From JAANXG01 sp963731035 (GTDB taxonomy: Bacteria; Pseudomonadota; Gammaproteobacteria; Arenicellales; JAANXG01): 64,000 bases of DNA. The DNA lies in assembly GCA_963731035.1 (NCBI GenBank), contig CAVSUY010000015.1, positions 70,003-134,002 on the forward strand, read 5' to 3'. The translations under genes were made by a program, and so were the position numbers. The notes under the pieces were generated by a model. It did not search any database. It was not told where the DNA came from and worked only from the letters and a program-made list of their open reading frames with translations. Positions 19,521 to 29,100 of this stretch are shown piece after piece. Within the stretch, counting starts at the first letter, position 1, and each line of letters starts with the position of its first letter.

Positions 19521-20489
19521 CGTTTTCTGTGTTCCCGCCAGCTTCCGCCGTGCCCGTTCCAGGAACCCGCAAACCTGCTTCGCCCCTTCCACCAGTCTCG
19601 GCGTCTGCCGGTTGATCAGGTCTGAATCAACCAGAAAGATATTGCGCAGCCTCGACGCGGTCATGTCCGGGTACCTCGACCAGTAGTCGATCAGAGTCTC
19701 GGAATTCTTGATGGTGGAGCTGATGAGGATGGCTTCCGGATCCCGGGCCAGAACCTGCTCCCGGTTGACCGTGGGGGCGATGGGTGTCAGGTCCTCGAAG
19801 ATGTTCCGTCCACCGCAAAGTCGCGCGATGGCCGTGAACATATGATGGCCGTTGAGGGTCATCAACGGGCGCCGCGCCACCTGATAGAAGACCCGAACCG
19901 TTCTACGTCCCGCGTAGCGATCTCGCATCCGGTCGATGGCCCTGGTAAAGGCGCCGGCCTGCTCGCCCGCGGCTTGCTCCGTGCCCAGCAGCCGGCCGAT
20001 CCGCTTCAGGGCGCGCGGCACGTCGTCGATCTCGCGCGGCTCCAGAACGAACACCGGGATGCCTAGGGACTCCAGTCGCGTCGCGACTCGCGGATTGTTG
20101 CCGGATTCCCAACTCATTACCAGGTCCGGCTGCAATGCCACTAGCTCCTCGAGATTGACACTGAAAGCGTCGCCGATCCTGGGCAGGCGGCGGGCTGCGG
20201 GTGGATAGTCGCTGTACCTGCTTACCGCAATCAATCGGTCGCCGCCCCCCGCCGCATAGACCAGCTCGGTGATGAACGGCGCCAGTGTTATCACCCGCCT
20301 CGCCGGCGATTCGAGCTCTACCGCCGCACCCCGGTCGTCCTTCAGGGTGAACGGCCACGCCGTCGTCGTACCGAGCGCGAAGACCGCGAACAGCAGTACA
20401 ATACCGGCACACCAGCGCCAAGGTGCCGGAAATTGTCGGCGACGTTCGGACCGAGAAACGGGGTGCCCCGTTCTAAAGGCCGATGTCAC
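19512..20489 (-). CDS. btuF: Periplasmic cobalamin-binding protein, BtuF-like
   Basis: The protein is a class III substrate-binding protein for a vitamin B12 ABC importer. After a basic start and a hydrophobic signal segment (IVLLFAVFALGTTTAW) comes the BtuF/FecB fold: RRVITLAPFITELVYAAGGGDRLIAVSRYSDYP, LPRIGDAF, LVALQPDLVMSW and ARDPEAILIS. The start is unclear. GTG at 20489 (17-bp overlap with the ampD end) and GTG at 20567 are both in frame, and neither has a convincing ribosome site; I list the shorter. No BtuCD genes are in the window. The PduO-type adenosyltransferase next door fits B12 use. A siderophore or cobinamide ligand cannot be excluded. Confidence 0.85.
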   Translation of the reverse strand: MTSAFRTGHPVSRSERRRQFPAPWRWCAGIVLLFAVFALGTTTAWPFTLKDDRGAAVELESPARRVITLAPFITELVYAAGGGDRLIAVSRYSDYPPAARRLPRIGDAFSVNLEELVALQPDLVMSWESGNNPRVATRLESLGIPVFVLEPREIDDVPRALKRIGRLLGTEQAAGEQAGAFTRAIDRMRDRYAGRRTVRVFYQVARRPLMTLNGHHMFTAIARLCGGRNIFEDLTPIAPTVNREQVLARDPEAILISSTIKNSETLIDYWSRYPDMTASRLRNIFLVDSDLINRQTPRLVEGAKQVCGFLERARRKLAGTQKTGD

Positions 20490-21024
20490 GTCGAAATCGA
20501 CGCCAGTCGAAACGCGGGCCAGGGTCGGTCTTGCGTTCCGGAGCGATGTCGGAATGGCCGACGACACGGCCGGGACCTATCTCCGGATAGGCGGCCATTA
20601 GAGTGCGCGTCAGCTGCGCCAGAGCACGATACTGGGCATCGGTGTATTCGTCGTCGTCGAGACCTTCGAGCTCGACGCCGATGGAAAAGTCGTTGACTTC
20701 GGCGGTCCCCGCCAACGTCGATCGACCCGCATGCCAGGCACGGTCCAGCGTGGACACGAACTGGGTCATCTCTCCGCCCCGTTTGATCAGGAAGTGGGCG
20801 GATACCCGCAGACCACGGACGTGCTCGAAATACGGATGGGCGTCACAATCAAGAGAGCCGCAGAAGAATCGTTCGACGTTCTCGCCGCCGTACTCACCCG
20901 GTGGCAGGCTGATGCAATGAACAACCAGCGCGTTCACGCGGGCGCCGATCGGTCTTTCGTCGAAATTCACCGAAGGCATCCACCTGATTCCGGACACTCG
21001 TCCGGTTCGATTGTCATGCAGCAT
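20473..21024 (-). CDS. ampD: 1,6-anhydro-N-acetylmuramyl-L-alanine amidase AmpD
   Basis: A cytosolic zinc amidase of peptidoglycan recycling. From the ATG at 21024 it is 183 residues, the same length as E. coli AmpD. The amidase_2 zinc ligands are visible: His in LVVHCISLP, His in VGHSDIAPERKTDPGP, and the Asp of that same segment. VSAHFLIKRGGEMTQFV and RAWHAGRS belong to the fold. The open frame continues upstream for 49 codons, but those residues resemble no AmpD N-terminus. The end overlaps the likely start of btuF. Confidence 0.93.
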   Translation of the reverse strand: MLHDNRTGRVSGIRWMPSVNFDERPIGARVNALVVHCISLPPGEYGGENVERFFCGSLDCDAHPYFEHVRGLRVSAHFLIKRGGEMTQFVSTLDRAWHAGRSTLAGTAEVNDFSIGVELEGLDDDEYTDAQYRALAQLTRTLMAAYPEIGPGRVVGHSDIAPERKTDPGPRFDWRRFRRDIGL

Positions 21025-21301
21025 TTGCGGGGGAGACTGGAAACAACCGGTTGTATTGTCTATAAGAATTTCAAGAAAAACGGAACGAAACGAAAAGAAA
21101 GCCATCTGCAATCCATCTTGCCACACCCGGTGCACCGAGTGAAATATGGATGAGCTAAGGCCTCTCGACAAACTGCGAAACCAGGTTTCGCCGCCGCCAG
21201 ACCAAAGCGATAAACGGGCTCAGTAAGCCGACCGACTTCGGTCCGGCGGCGGTGCGGCGCGCTAAACTGCACTCGATTCAAAACCGTTTGGTGAAGCTGC
21301 A

Positions 21302-22039
21302 ATGCCAATCTCCTCCTCCAATGCCATTTCCCGGTTCGTCCATCTCTACAAAGGCGTCGAGAACTTCTATTTCCTCAACCAGGCGGGCGAGCTTGGCTAC
21401 ATCAAGGCTGGCGAGCTGCGGTCCGTCAAGGAAACGTTCCCTCAACTCAAGGATCGAACCTTCGTGAACTCGAACCCGCAATTCCTGGCAGAGCTCGAAG
21501 AATTCCTGCGCGAGCTCGGGGAGATCTCAATGGCCTATCTCGACACGCCGCCCTACGATCTGGAGCTCGGCTACGTGCTGCCGGCCGGCGACCAGTACCA
21601 ATGGCGAACTTCCACGCTGGTACTGCACAAGCACGTGTTGGACGGGTTGCACGCGGACCACGACCAGATGCTGAAGAGCGGCACCAAGGAGCTGATTGAA
21701 ACCGAACGGGATCTTTCCCGCGTCGCCGGTGTTCGAAGCATCCACCAGGGGCTCGACGAGCTCACACATCACCAGGATGCGTTCGGCGTGTACCGGTATT
21801 TCCCCGCCCTGTTCGTCGTAGCCGAAGACCCCGACGCGTCGCCCGCACAGCGGTCCAAGTCGAATCTGCGCGTCATCAACCTTCGCTGGCGGGATGGCAC
21901 ATCCGGCGCGCGAGCCGATGCCGCCGGGAACCCGCGACGTAGGCGGGAGTTGGTATTTTCCGTGCTGCGCGAGAACCTCACCCACCGTGGCGCCATAGAC
22001 CGCAGCCAGCGCCTCGAGAACCGGTTTTCCATCGCCTGA
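21302..22039 (+). CDS. Uncharacterised 245-residue protein
   Basis: I do not recognise this family. The ATG at 21302 opens a 245-residue, mostly polar protein with no signal peptide or membrane helix. It has an acidic middle (AELEEFLRELGEISMAYL) and a basic end (GNPRRRRELVFSVLREN). It contains a His-rich patch (LHKHVLDGLHADHDQ ... ELTHHQDAFGVYR). Codon pattern and length suggest a real gene; the opposite-strand frames over it are shorter. It stands alone between divergent ampD and a tRNA gene. Confidence 0.6.
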   Translation: MPISSSNAISRFVHLYKGVENFYFLNQAGELGYIKAGELRSVKETFPQLKDRTFVNSNPQFLAELEEFLRELGEISMAYLDTPPYDLELGYVLPAGDQYQWRTSTLVLHKHVLDGLHADHDQMLKSGTKELIETERDLSRVAGVRSIHQGLDELTHHQDAFGVYRYFPALFVVAEDPDASPAQRSKSNLRVINLRWRDGTSGARADAAGNPRRRRELVFSVLRENLTHRGAIDRSQRLENRFSIA

Positions 22040-22265
22040 GTCAGCCGGGATTCCCCGCGAACGGGAACAACGAACGGTCCACACCGCTATCGAGCCATTG
22101 GCTCGGCCTTGCTGCCGTCCTGGCCCGATCCACAGAAACGCGCACGCCGCCTTTGCTCCAGACGATCGCGGCATTTCCTCCATCCGTCGAGATCGGTAAA
22201 TGCGGCATATCGCGGGAGGGCGAGACGCCGTCGACCCAAAGGAGGGTCCATGGAGGTGAAAAAAA

Positions 22266-22341
22266 TGGTGCCAGCGAGAGGAGTCGAACCTCCGACCTGC
22301 CGATTACGAATCGGCTGCTCTACCAGCTGAGCTACGCTGGC
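22266..22341 (-). tRNA. tRNA-Thr(CGT)
   Basis: The minus strand folds as a 76-nt cloverleaf beginning GCCAGCGTAGCTCAGCTGG and ending CTCGCTGGCACCA, with encoded CCA. The anticodon arm is CCGAT-TCGTAAT-ATCGG, giving anticodon CGT (Thr). The T arm GGAGGTTCGACTCC is canonical. Confidence 0.97.
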
Positions 22342-22390
22342 AACGGGGGCGCGATTATACAATAAGGCCGGAGCGACACCAGCATTCCCG

Positions 22391-23062
22391 TCACTCGGAG
22401 AGGCCGTCCGCGACGTTGCCGGCGCAGTTCGACGACCCGATCTGGTCCACCCGCGAGCGACCCGTCTGCGAAATGACTACCACCCGGCCGGCGGAGTTCG
22501 ATGCATTCTGGGCGGCGGAAAGGTCAGCTGCGGAGCTCACGAGACAGATTACATGGCGGGCGGTCAGTCCCGCACCGTTGACGTCGTTGGGATCGAGGGT
22601 GCCGTTAGGCATGAAGCTGAACGCATTGTCGCCCTCTCCGTTGCCCCGGATCGTGACCTTCTGGCTTTCTGCGCGTCCCGTGCGCAGCAGTTGATTGGAA
22701 GCGGCGATGAAATTGATCGGCTGGGCGTTGCCGGCTGAGGTGAAGATCAGGTAGCCGCTGTGGTAGTTGGGAATACCACTGGCAGACCCCGATTGGCTCA
22801 CGCCGCAGGTGCAGTTGGCGGTACCGTTGCAGGCATCCGGCGTGACGGTGCGGCAGACGGTCACCCGCTGGCCCCGGGTGATCGCCTCGTTTCTGGCATA
22901 GTTGAGCACGGCCACCCAATTGTTCGTCTCCGACGTCAGGGTGGTCCGGTTGATGAATCGCTGAAAGCTCGGCACACCCCAGACCAGCAGCAACGCGGCC
23001 ACTATCAGGGTGATCATCAGTTCAATCAGGGTAAAACCGGTCGCTCTGTCTGTTCCTCGCAT
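22391..23062 (-). CDS. GspH/FimT-family type IV pseudopilin
   Basis: A minor pilin or pseudopilin processed by PilD. The class III leader MRGTDRATG ends in Gly, followed by FTLIELMITLIVAALLLVWGVPSF with the conserved Glu+5. The GspH domain follows (LNYARNEAITRGQRVTVCR, LIFTSAGNAQP). It has several Cys residues (ACNGTANCTCG) that may form disulphides. It is 223 residues, typical of FimT/FimU. The gene is on the opposite strand to pilVWXY1E, separated from it by the Fur-family gene, so it is not the first gene of that operon as fimU is in Pseudomonas. Confidence 0.88.
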   Translation of the reverse strand: MRGTDRATGFTLIELMITLIVAALLLVWGVPSFQRFINRTTLTSETNNWVAVLNYARNEAITRGQRVTVCRTVTPDACNGTANCTCGVSQSGSASGIPNYHSGYLIFTSAGNAQPINFIAASNQLLRTGRAESQKVTIRGNGEGDNAFSFMPNGTLDPNDVNGAGLTARHVICLVSSAADLSAAQNASNSAGRVVVISQTGRSRVDQIGSSNCAGNVADGLSE

Positions 23063-23224
23063 GGTTCACCAAGGTCGTAGAAGTCTCAAAGAGGTCCCGG
23101 ATTCGAGATTAAACCAGTATAGACGGGATTCCCAGATCTCGACACCGAAGGTCTTTTCCGGCAAGGCACGCAACCGCGGCGGCAAGACCGCAGGAACGGT
23201 TTATCCGCCGATCAACCATGGACA

Positions 23225-23253
23225 ATCGCGGCTGAAGCCGCTCCCACAATCCG
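23225..23253 (+). repeat. Single REP core
   Basis: One REP core with a single change (CTCCCACAATCC for CTCCTACAATCC) lies in the 220-bp spacer between the pseudopilin gene and the Fur-family gene. Confidence 0.85.
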
Positions 23254-23285
23254 GGGATATTTGTCTTTGACGCAGTGAACTGGCG

Positions 23286-23711
23286 CTAGGATTTCGCGGT
23301 GCGGCGGATGCGGACGATGACGTCGACCCCCTCGATCTGCACACCGTCGGTCGGCTCGGGGAGCGCCCCGATCCGGACCTCGCTGGCGTCGATATCCTCC
23401 AGGCGGCCGGACTCGACGTCGTAAAAGTGGTGATGAGGCGTCATGTTGGAGTCATAGAAAACCTTGCTGGGATCCACCAGAACCTGGCGGAGCAGGCCCT
23501 TTTCCACAAACAGGCCCAGGGTGTTGTAGATCGTGGCCTTGGAAACACGACTGCCGGACCCGTTGACCTCTTCGTACAGCTGCTCGGCGGAGAAATGCGT
23601 GGGCCGCGTAAGCACCATACCGCCTATCTGGAGACGCTGGGCGGTGGGCATCACGCCATGGCTACGCAGGATCGTGTCTACCGATGCGGGTGTTTGGTCC
23701 GGGTGCTTCAT
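23286..23711 (-). CDS. Fur-family metal-responsive regulator (PerR/Irr-like)
   Basis: A 141-residue winged-helix repressor starting at the ATG at 23711. Fur features are GVMPTAQRLQIGGMVL, FSAEQLYEEV, SKATIYNTLGLFVEKGLLRQV (recognition helix) and the metal-binding MTPHHHFYDVESGRLEDI. The C-terminal CXXC zinc pairs of typical Fur are absent, which points to the Irr/PerR-like subgroup, but ligand specificity cannot be assigned. A 23-bp palindrome lies just upstream, suggesting autoregulation. The open frame extends 42 codons upstream through that palindrome, so the later ATG is preferred. Confidence 0.88.
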   Translation of the reverse strand: MKHPDQTPASVDTILRSHGVMPTAQRLQIGGMVLTRPTHFSAEQLYEEVNGSGSRVSKATIYNTLGLFVEKGLLRQVLVDPSKVFYDSNMTPHHHFYDVESGRLEDIDASEVRIGALPEPTDGVQIEGVDVIVRIRRTAKS

Positions 23712-23730
23712 AACAGTGCCGGATTGTAGT

Positions 23731-23753
23731 GTTAGACTCGTTCTAAGTCTAAC
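23731..23753. promoter_or_regulatory. Palindromic operator upstream of the Fur-family gene
   Basis: GTTAGACT and AGTCTAAC form a perfect 8-bp inverted repeat around a 7-bp centre (CGTTCTA) 20 bp from the start codon. The TTAGA/TCTAA half-sites resemble those of Fur/Irr/PerR-type operators, so it is the likely binding site of the encoded regulator. Confidence 0.6.
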
Positions 23754-24000
23754 TTTTCCCAGCCAGCCGGCTGCGGTCTGCCTAACGCCTCGCAAGCTGT
23801 CTCTCCATGGTGCGCCGCACAAGTCACGGCAAAACACGTGTATGACACAGGCCGTCCGACTTGCCGCCTCCCCACGTGAAGCTAAACTTTATTGAGGAAG
23901 CCCGAAAGGGCCCTAAATATTTTCGACAATTCCTAATACGTGGACTAGACTTACCGCTAATATGGGCAGCAATGAACATTTCCGGTAAAACAGAAATAGA

Positions 24001-24084
24001 CCGTTCGTCTACTAAATATGACCGTATATCTATTAAAATGATCCGTTCATCTGACTTAGCATCGACTTCCGAGCACCGTTCGTC
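24001..24084 (+). promoter_or_regulatory. Phased AlgR-like binding sites ahead of the minor-pilin operon
   Basis: Four same-orientation matches to the AlgR consensus CCGTTCGTC are seen: 24001-24009 (exact), 24022-24030 (CCGTATATC), 24043-24051 (CCGTTCATC) and 24076-24084 (exact). The spacings are 21, 21 and 33 bp, close to two, two and three helical turns. In P. aeruginosa, AlgR (LytTR-type response regulator) activates the fimU-pilVWXY1Y2E operon through such sites. The surrounding 200 bp are noticeably AT-rich. Confidence 0.6.
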
Positions 24085-24583
24085 GGTCTGGGGGCAAGCT
24101 GTTTGTGCGCCGCAGCATCGATCGTCGCAGAGCGGGTTCTCCCTGCTCGAGGCCTTGGTGACCCTGCTCATCCTGTCCATCGGATTGATGGGGCTGGCTT
24201 TGCTGCAGGCTCAGGGAATGCATCTGAATACCAGCGCCTACACCCGTACCCAGGCCTCCATACTGGCAGGCGATATCATCGACCGCATGCGGCTGAACGC
24301 AGCCAACGCCGCATCTTACGACACGAGTTCGTTCAGCCCGACCCCGTCCAGCTGCAGCGACACCTCGGCCCCGAGCGCCGACAATGACCGGAATTGCTGG
24401 TACCAGCTGCTTCGAACCTCACTGCCGGGCGGAAGCGGCGGCATAGCGGTGAACAGCGGCATCGTCACCATCACCGTCAGCTGGGTCGAGCGGCCCGGGG
24501 CGACCCGAGGCAAGGATTTCGATCCCAGCACCCTGACATCCGCGGATCTGATTCAACAGATGTCGATGAAGGTCGCACTATGA
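24038..24583 (+). CDS. pilV: Type IV pilus minor pilin PilV (start uncertain)
   Basis: The prepilin core is clear: G-FSLLEALVTLLILSIGLMGL with Glu+5, then a PilV-like body (DIIDRMRLNAANAASYDTSS, DNDRNCWYQLLRTSLPGG, VTITVSWVERPG). In the printed frame, possible starts are ATG at 24038 or 23972, giving unusually long leaders (33 residues or more) for a type IVa pilin. A GTG at 24105 in another frame would give MRRSIDRRRAG, a classical basic leader. It would join the prepilin frame if the GGG at 24134-24136 were GGGG. A one-base deletion, real or artefactual, is therefore suspected. The stop overlaps the pilW start (ATGA). Confidence 0.8.
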   Translation: MIRSSDLASTSEHRSSVWGQAVCAPQHRSSQSGFSLLEALVTLLILSIGLMGLALLQAQGMHLNTSAYTRTQASILAGDIIDRMRLNAANAASYDTSSFSPTPSSCSDTSAPSADNDRNCWYQLLRTSLPGGSGGIAVNSGIVTITVSWVERPGATRGKDFDPSTLTSADLIQQMSMKVAL

Positions 24584-25542
24584 TCACGAAATATCGGTAT
24601 TCCCGCGGCTTTTCGCTTACCGAGCTCCTGGTGGCGATGGTGATCGGTTTGGTCTTGCTCGGCGGCCTGGTAACCCTGATGGTCAACTCGAAGAAGAATT
24701 ACTCCCAGCAGGAGTACAGCGCCCGTCTGCAGGAGAACGCGCGCTTCGCCATGCAGTTCCTCACCTACGACGTCCGCATGGCCGGCTACTTCGGCTGCTC
24801 CAACAACATCATCAACAGCACCGTCGCCCCCATCACTTCCACGGAGAGCGCCAGCAGCGCCTCCGACAGCATCACCATTATCTACGGCGAACCGTACGAT
24901 CCCGGGTCCGAGGTCACCCTCGATCCCGCCGCCTACGAGCCTTACAGCACGCCGAACACCCTGGTTGTCAACGGCACCATCCCATCCGAGTGGAAAGAGA
25001 ACGACACCTTGGTCATCGGGGACTGCGGGAGCAATTCCATCGCCGATATAGCCGCCGACGGTATCAACACGTCGACCAACAGTATCGTGCTGGATCTCTC
25101 CAATACCTCGGCCGGCTCCCTGGGGCGCACGTACGATCCCAACATCACCACCGGCGGTCCCATCACGGTTCGTCGCCTGGTCACCAACGTCTACACGATT
25201 GCGAACGGCCAGAGCGGCATCCCGACCCTGATGCGCAATAACCAGGAACTGGTGGAAGGCATCGAAAACCTGCAATTGCTCTACCAGAGCCTGTCGGGCG
25301 GCGGCTTCGTCAACGGCGCTAGTCCGCCCTCCAACATTGCGGCAGTTCGGTTGGCGGCCCTGGTTCGCAGCGTGAGCAATGAGAACCTGAACGATCGGGA
25401 ATACGGATCAGGCTCGGATATTAGCGAGGACAAGGGCCAGTACACGCTGCTCGGAACGAACGTAAGCTCGGATACCCCGACCATCCGCGGCCAACGGCGG
25501 ATATTCAATAGCACCCTGATGGTGAGGAATCATTCGCTATGA
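24580..25542 (+). CDS. pilW: Type IV pilus minor pilin PilW
   Basis: A 320-residue minor pilin. Leader MITKYRYSRG, then FSLTELLVAMVIGLVLLGGLVTLMV with Glu+5, followed by the PilW-typical SKKNYSQQEYSARLQENARFAMQFLTYDVRMAGYFGC. The C-terminal half contains LVEGIENLQLLYQ, RLAALVRSVSNEN and a final RRIFNSTLMVRN, as expected for PilW homologues. The start ATG overlaps the pilV stop and the end overlaps pilX by 4 bp, so translation is coupled in the operon. PilVWX with PilE form the tip-initiating complex that carries PilY1. Confidence 0.93.
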   Translation: MITKYRYSRGFSLTELLVAMVIGLVLLGGLVTLMVNSKKNYSQQEYSARLQENARFAMQFLTYDVRMAGYFGCSNNIINSTVAPITSTESASSASDSITIIYGEPYDPGSEVTLDPAAYEPYSTPNTLVVNGTIPSEWKENDTLVIGDCGSNSIADIAADGINTSTNSIVLDLSNTSAGSLGRTYDPNITTGGPITVRRLVTNVYTIANGQSGIPTLMRNNQELVEGIENLQLLYQSLSGGGFVNGASPPSNIAAVRLAALVRSVSNENLNDREYGSGSDISEDKGQYTLLGTNVSSDTPTIRGQRRIFNSTLMVRNHSL

Positions 25543-26054
25543 AGCGGCACATGACCCGGATCCATTCGTTCCCGTCATCGTCGCCCCAGGCCCAGCGGGG
25601 CATCGTCCTGGTGGTGGGGCTTGTTTTCCTGCTGGTGCTCACCATCATAGGCGTCACCTCCCTGCGGACCACCACCCTGGAGGAGCGCATGGCCGGAAAC
25701 CTGCAGCAGCGCACCGTCGCCTTTCAGGACGCGGAGGCCAAGATCGCGCTGGTGCTGGACAGCTTGAATACCGGCCAGTACAACCTCGATACCAACGACA
25801 GCTGCAGCTCGCTGGATCCCAGCACCTATCCGCCGGCAGTGAACCCCGACGTGGTCTCGAGCTATCACACCTGCGAGCAGTTCATCGGCAGCTCGACACC
25901 CGGCAGGCTCACCGACACGGCCGAAGGCAGCCAGACTTCCCTGCTGCATTTTCGCATTGAAAGCCAATCCACCACGGTAGGCAACGCCAACGTCACGCTG
26001 CAGCAGGGCGTGTATCAACGCGGCCCGAACGCACCGTCCATTCTGGAAGAGTAA
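25539..26054 (+). CDS. pilX: Type IV pilus assembly protein PilX
   Basis: A 171-residue minor pilin. The N-terminal segment QAQRGIVLVVGLVFLLVLTI followed by TSLRTTTLEERMAGNLQQR matches the PilX N-terminal domain, including the conserved LEERMAGN. The body is short and has two Cys residues likely to be paired. It overlaps pilW by 4 bp. The next gene in the operon, pilY1, begins about 70 bp later. Confidence 0.92.
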   Translation: MKRHMTRIHSFPSSSPQAQRGIVLVVGLVFLLVLTIIGVTSLRTTTLEERMAGNLQQRTVAFQDAEAKIALVLDSLNTGQYNLDTNDSCSSLDPSTYPPAVNPDVVSSYHTCEQFIGSSTPGRLTDTAEGSQTSLLHFRIESQSTTVGNANVTLQQGVYQRGPNAPSILEE

Positions 26055-26125
26055 GCCAAACTCCCGGCGAAATTAACCAAAGGTCCACGGCGATGGTCAA
26101 GCAACACCAAGAACGCAAATACCAC

Positions 26126-29100
26126 ATGTTCAAACGCTTTTATATTATCGCGGCCGCCGCCTTGTATTTCGGCTGCTCCCTGTGGACGGGGCTACGCGCC
26201 GACGATGCGGCGATCTACGTGAACAAGGTGCCGTCGGCGGAGACGCCCAACGTGTTGTTCACCATCGACACCAGCGGCAGTATGGATACCGTCGTCCCGA
26301 ATGGAACCCAGACGCGGATCGAAGCGGTCAAGTCCGCCTTGACCGATCTCGTCACCACCACCAGCAATTTGAAGGCCGGCCTGGAGCGATTTCATTATGA
26401 GCTGGGCGCTCCCATCGTCTTTCCGGTCATCAACCTGGACTCCGCCCCTGACTTCCTCAACGGTTCGGTTTCGGTGTCGTCGATCGATCGATCGTCGGAC
26501 GATGCCGCCGAAAGAAACGAGCCAGGTCTATCTCGACGACCGGTCGCTGAATCTGACGCAGATCCAAACCGGAGGGGATGCCACTGTCAAGACCTTGGAA
26601 CTGAGTCCACTCACGTCCAACGACGACGACGAGGCCGGCACCGCCGGCAACGAAACCCTGACCAGCCCCGACCTGGACGTCGGACAAACGAATGCCGGCG
26701 TCCGTTTCCCTGGCGTAACCATCCCCCGCAATGCCACGATTCTCCATGCGGAAGTGGAGTTCCGTCGAGAACAGCGGGCACAACGAGGATACGGATCTTC
26801 GGATATCTGGACACAATGTCAGCAATTCACCTGCTTTCACGGAGACCGGCGCCAACTCGGTGACATCGCGTTTTACCGCTCAGACCAATGCCCGCGTTGA
26901 CTGGAGCAATGTCTCCTCCCTTTCGGCCGGCGACCATGTGACCACCCCGAACGTGCGGAACATCATTCAGGAAATCGTTAACCGGAACGACTGGCCGACT
27001 ACGGGCGGCAATCCGATCACCCTCCTCTTTGAGTCCCTCAGAGGACACCGCGAACTGAGCACCGTGGACGGCCCCGCGGCGCCCGTGCTGCGCATTGAGT
27101 ACGTGGACTCCGGGACCAAAGTGCAGCAGCAGGTGCAGGAGCAGCAACGATGACGGCAACGAAGTCTCCGGGCGAACCTGACGACCAATTACTATGGGTT
27201 CTCCATGCTGCACAACTACTTCAACAACTACGACTACAGCGATGCAGGCGTGCTGTTCCGGAATGTCGATATCCCCGATGACGCGGTGGTGGTGTGGTCG
27301 GATATCGCATTTCACGACCCGACAACGAGCAGCTCTCCGCTCCCGTCGACCTGGTGATCAAGCGGCATCCTGAACCCCTCCTTGGGCGGGTTCAGCAACG
27401 GCAACCGGATATCGACCCAACCCCTTACCACCTCCACGGTGGACTGGGTGGGCGATCTGAGCGAAGGGGACGAAGAGATCTTCACCCCCAACGACGGAGA
27501 GACCCTCTGGACGCCGAACCTGGCCCCACTCGTCGAAGAGATGCGGGCAAATACTTCATTCCAAAACGGCGATACCTTGGGTTTCGTCTTCACCGATCCC
27601 GATGGAGGCGACGTCAACGATCGTCAGGCGTGTTCCTTTGACGGCGCGCAGAATACCGGCAAGAAGGGTGTCCCGAGGGCGCGGCCGGAAAGCCGACCCT
27701 CAACGTCTTCTACGCGTTCCCGACGGGAGCCACGACATTGCAGCAAGACGTCGGTCTTCGGTTCAACAACGTCCAGGTTCCGCAGGGCGCAACCATCACA
27801 AGCGCATCGCTGGAATTCACCGTGGACGCGGCGACTACGGATCCCGGCAATCTCACCATCGCCATCGAGGACAGCACCAGTCCGCAGACCTATTCCAACG
27901 ACAGCGGACAGAAGATCAGCGACCGTGCGTATGGTACGTCCACCATCTGGACTACCGACACCTGGGACATGATCGGCGACACCAAGCAAAGTGTGGACAT
28001 CTCGTCTCTGGTGTCCTCGGTGACCGGCAAGACTGGCTGGTGCGGCGGCGGCTCACTGGCCTTTCGTATCACCAGCACCGATGCCAATTTGATCGCCCAG
28101 GCGTTCGACAAGGGCGCCAGCGGCGCCCCCACTCTCCGGGTCGCGTACAGGACTGACACCCTTGGCAGCGGTGAGGGCTGCACCACGAGGAAGACATCGG
28201 TATCGATCAACGACCAGCGCAACGATTCGGAGGAAGCCAAGTACAACCTGGGTGGCTAGGGCCAGAATAGATACAACAAGGGTGACATAGACCTCTACAG
28301 CAGCGACCTGGATCTCGACGACCAATGGCTCGTCGGCCTCCGTTTCGAAAATGTCGACGTTCCAGCCGGGGCAACGATCACCGAGCGCCAATCTGTACAT
28401 GAGCTCCGCGAACTTCGACAGCGGCGAAGACAAAGTTTTGATCAATGTGCAGCAGCATCCGAATGCGCCGTCCTTCTCCAACGGCAGAAACAACCTCAGC
28501 AACCGAGTGAGCGATACCGTCGCACCGGTGACGTGGGATATTACGAACGATTGGAACCAGAATGGCATCTATTCGACCCAGGACAACGGCACCGATCTTA
28601 CATCGCTGCTGCAGCCCATCATCGACGGCGACGTGACCGTCAACGGCGAGACATGGGCATCGGGGAACGCGCTGGCGCTGATCCTGGACGGCGGCCAAGG
28701 GCCGCAGAATCGACGAGGAGCATCCTGCTGCGGTTTTCCGTTGCCGGCCCGCCTGGATATCTCTTATCAGATCAACTTGGGCGATCAACCCAACCCGGCG
28801 AAATCACCGGGCGGGACGCCTTGTTGAGCATTGTCAACGATCTGGTCGCCAGCGGCTATACTCCTCCGGTGGACGCCTTGTACGAGGCAGGCGCCTATTT
28901 TGCAGGCGAAGCCGTGCACTTTGGCCGCACCCGCGGCGCCGGACAGAGCTACGAGGCCACGGGACCGACCGATGAAGGGATATACACCAGCGACCTGGAT
29001 TCGGACCTCATAAACAGATTCGGCCAGCCGCTGACCGACGCCGAGCTGCTGCGGGAAGGCGATCGCAGCCGGTTGAGTCATCCGGCGACCTACGGGGGTG

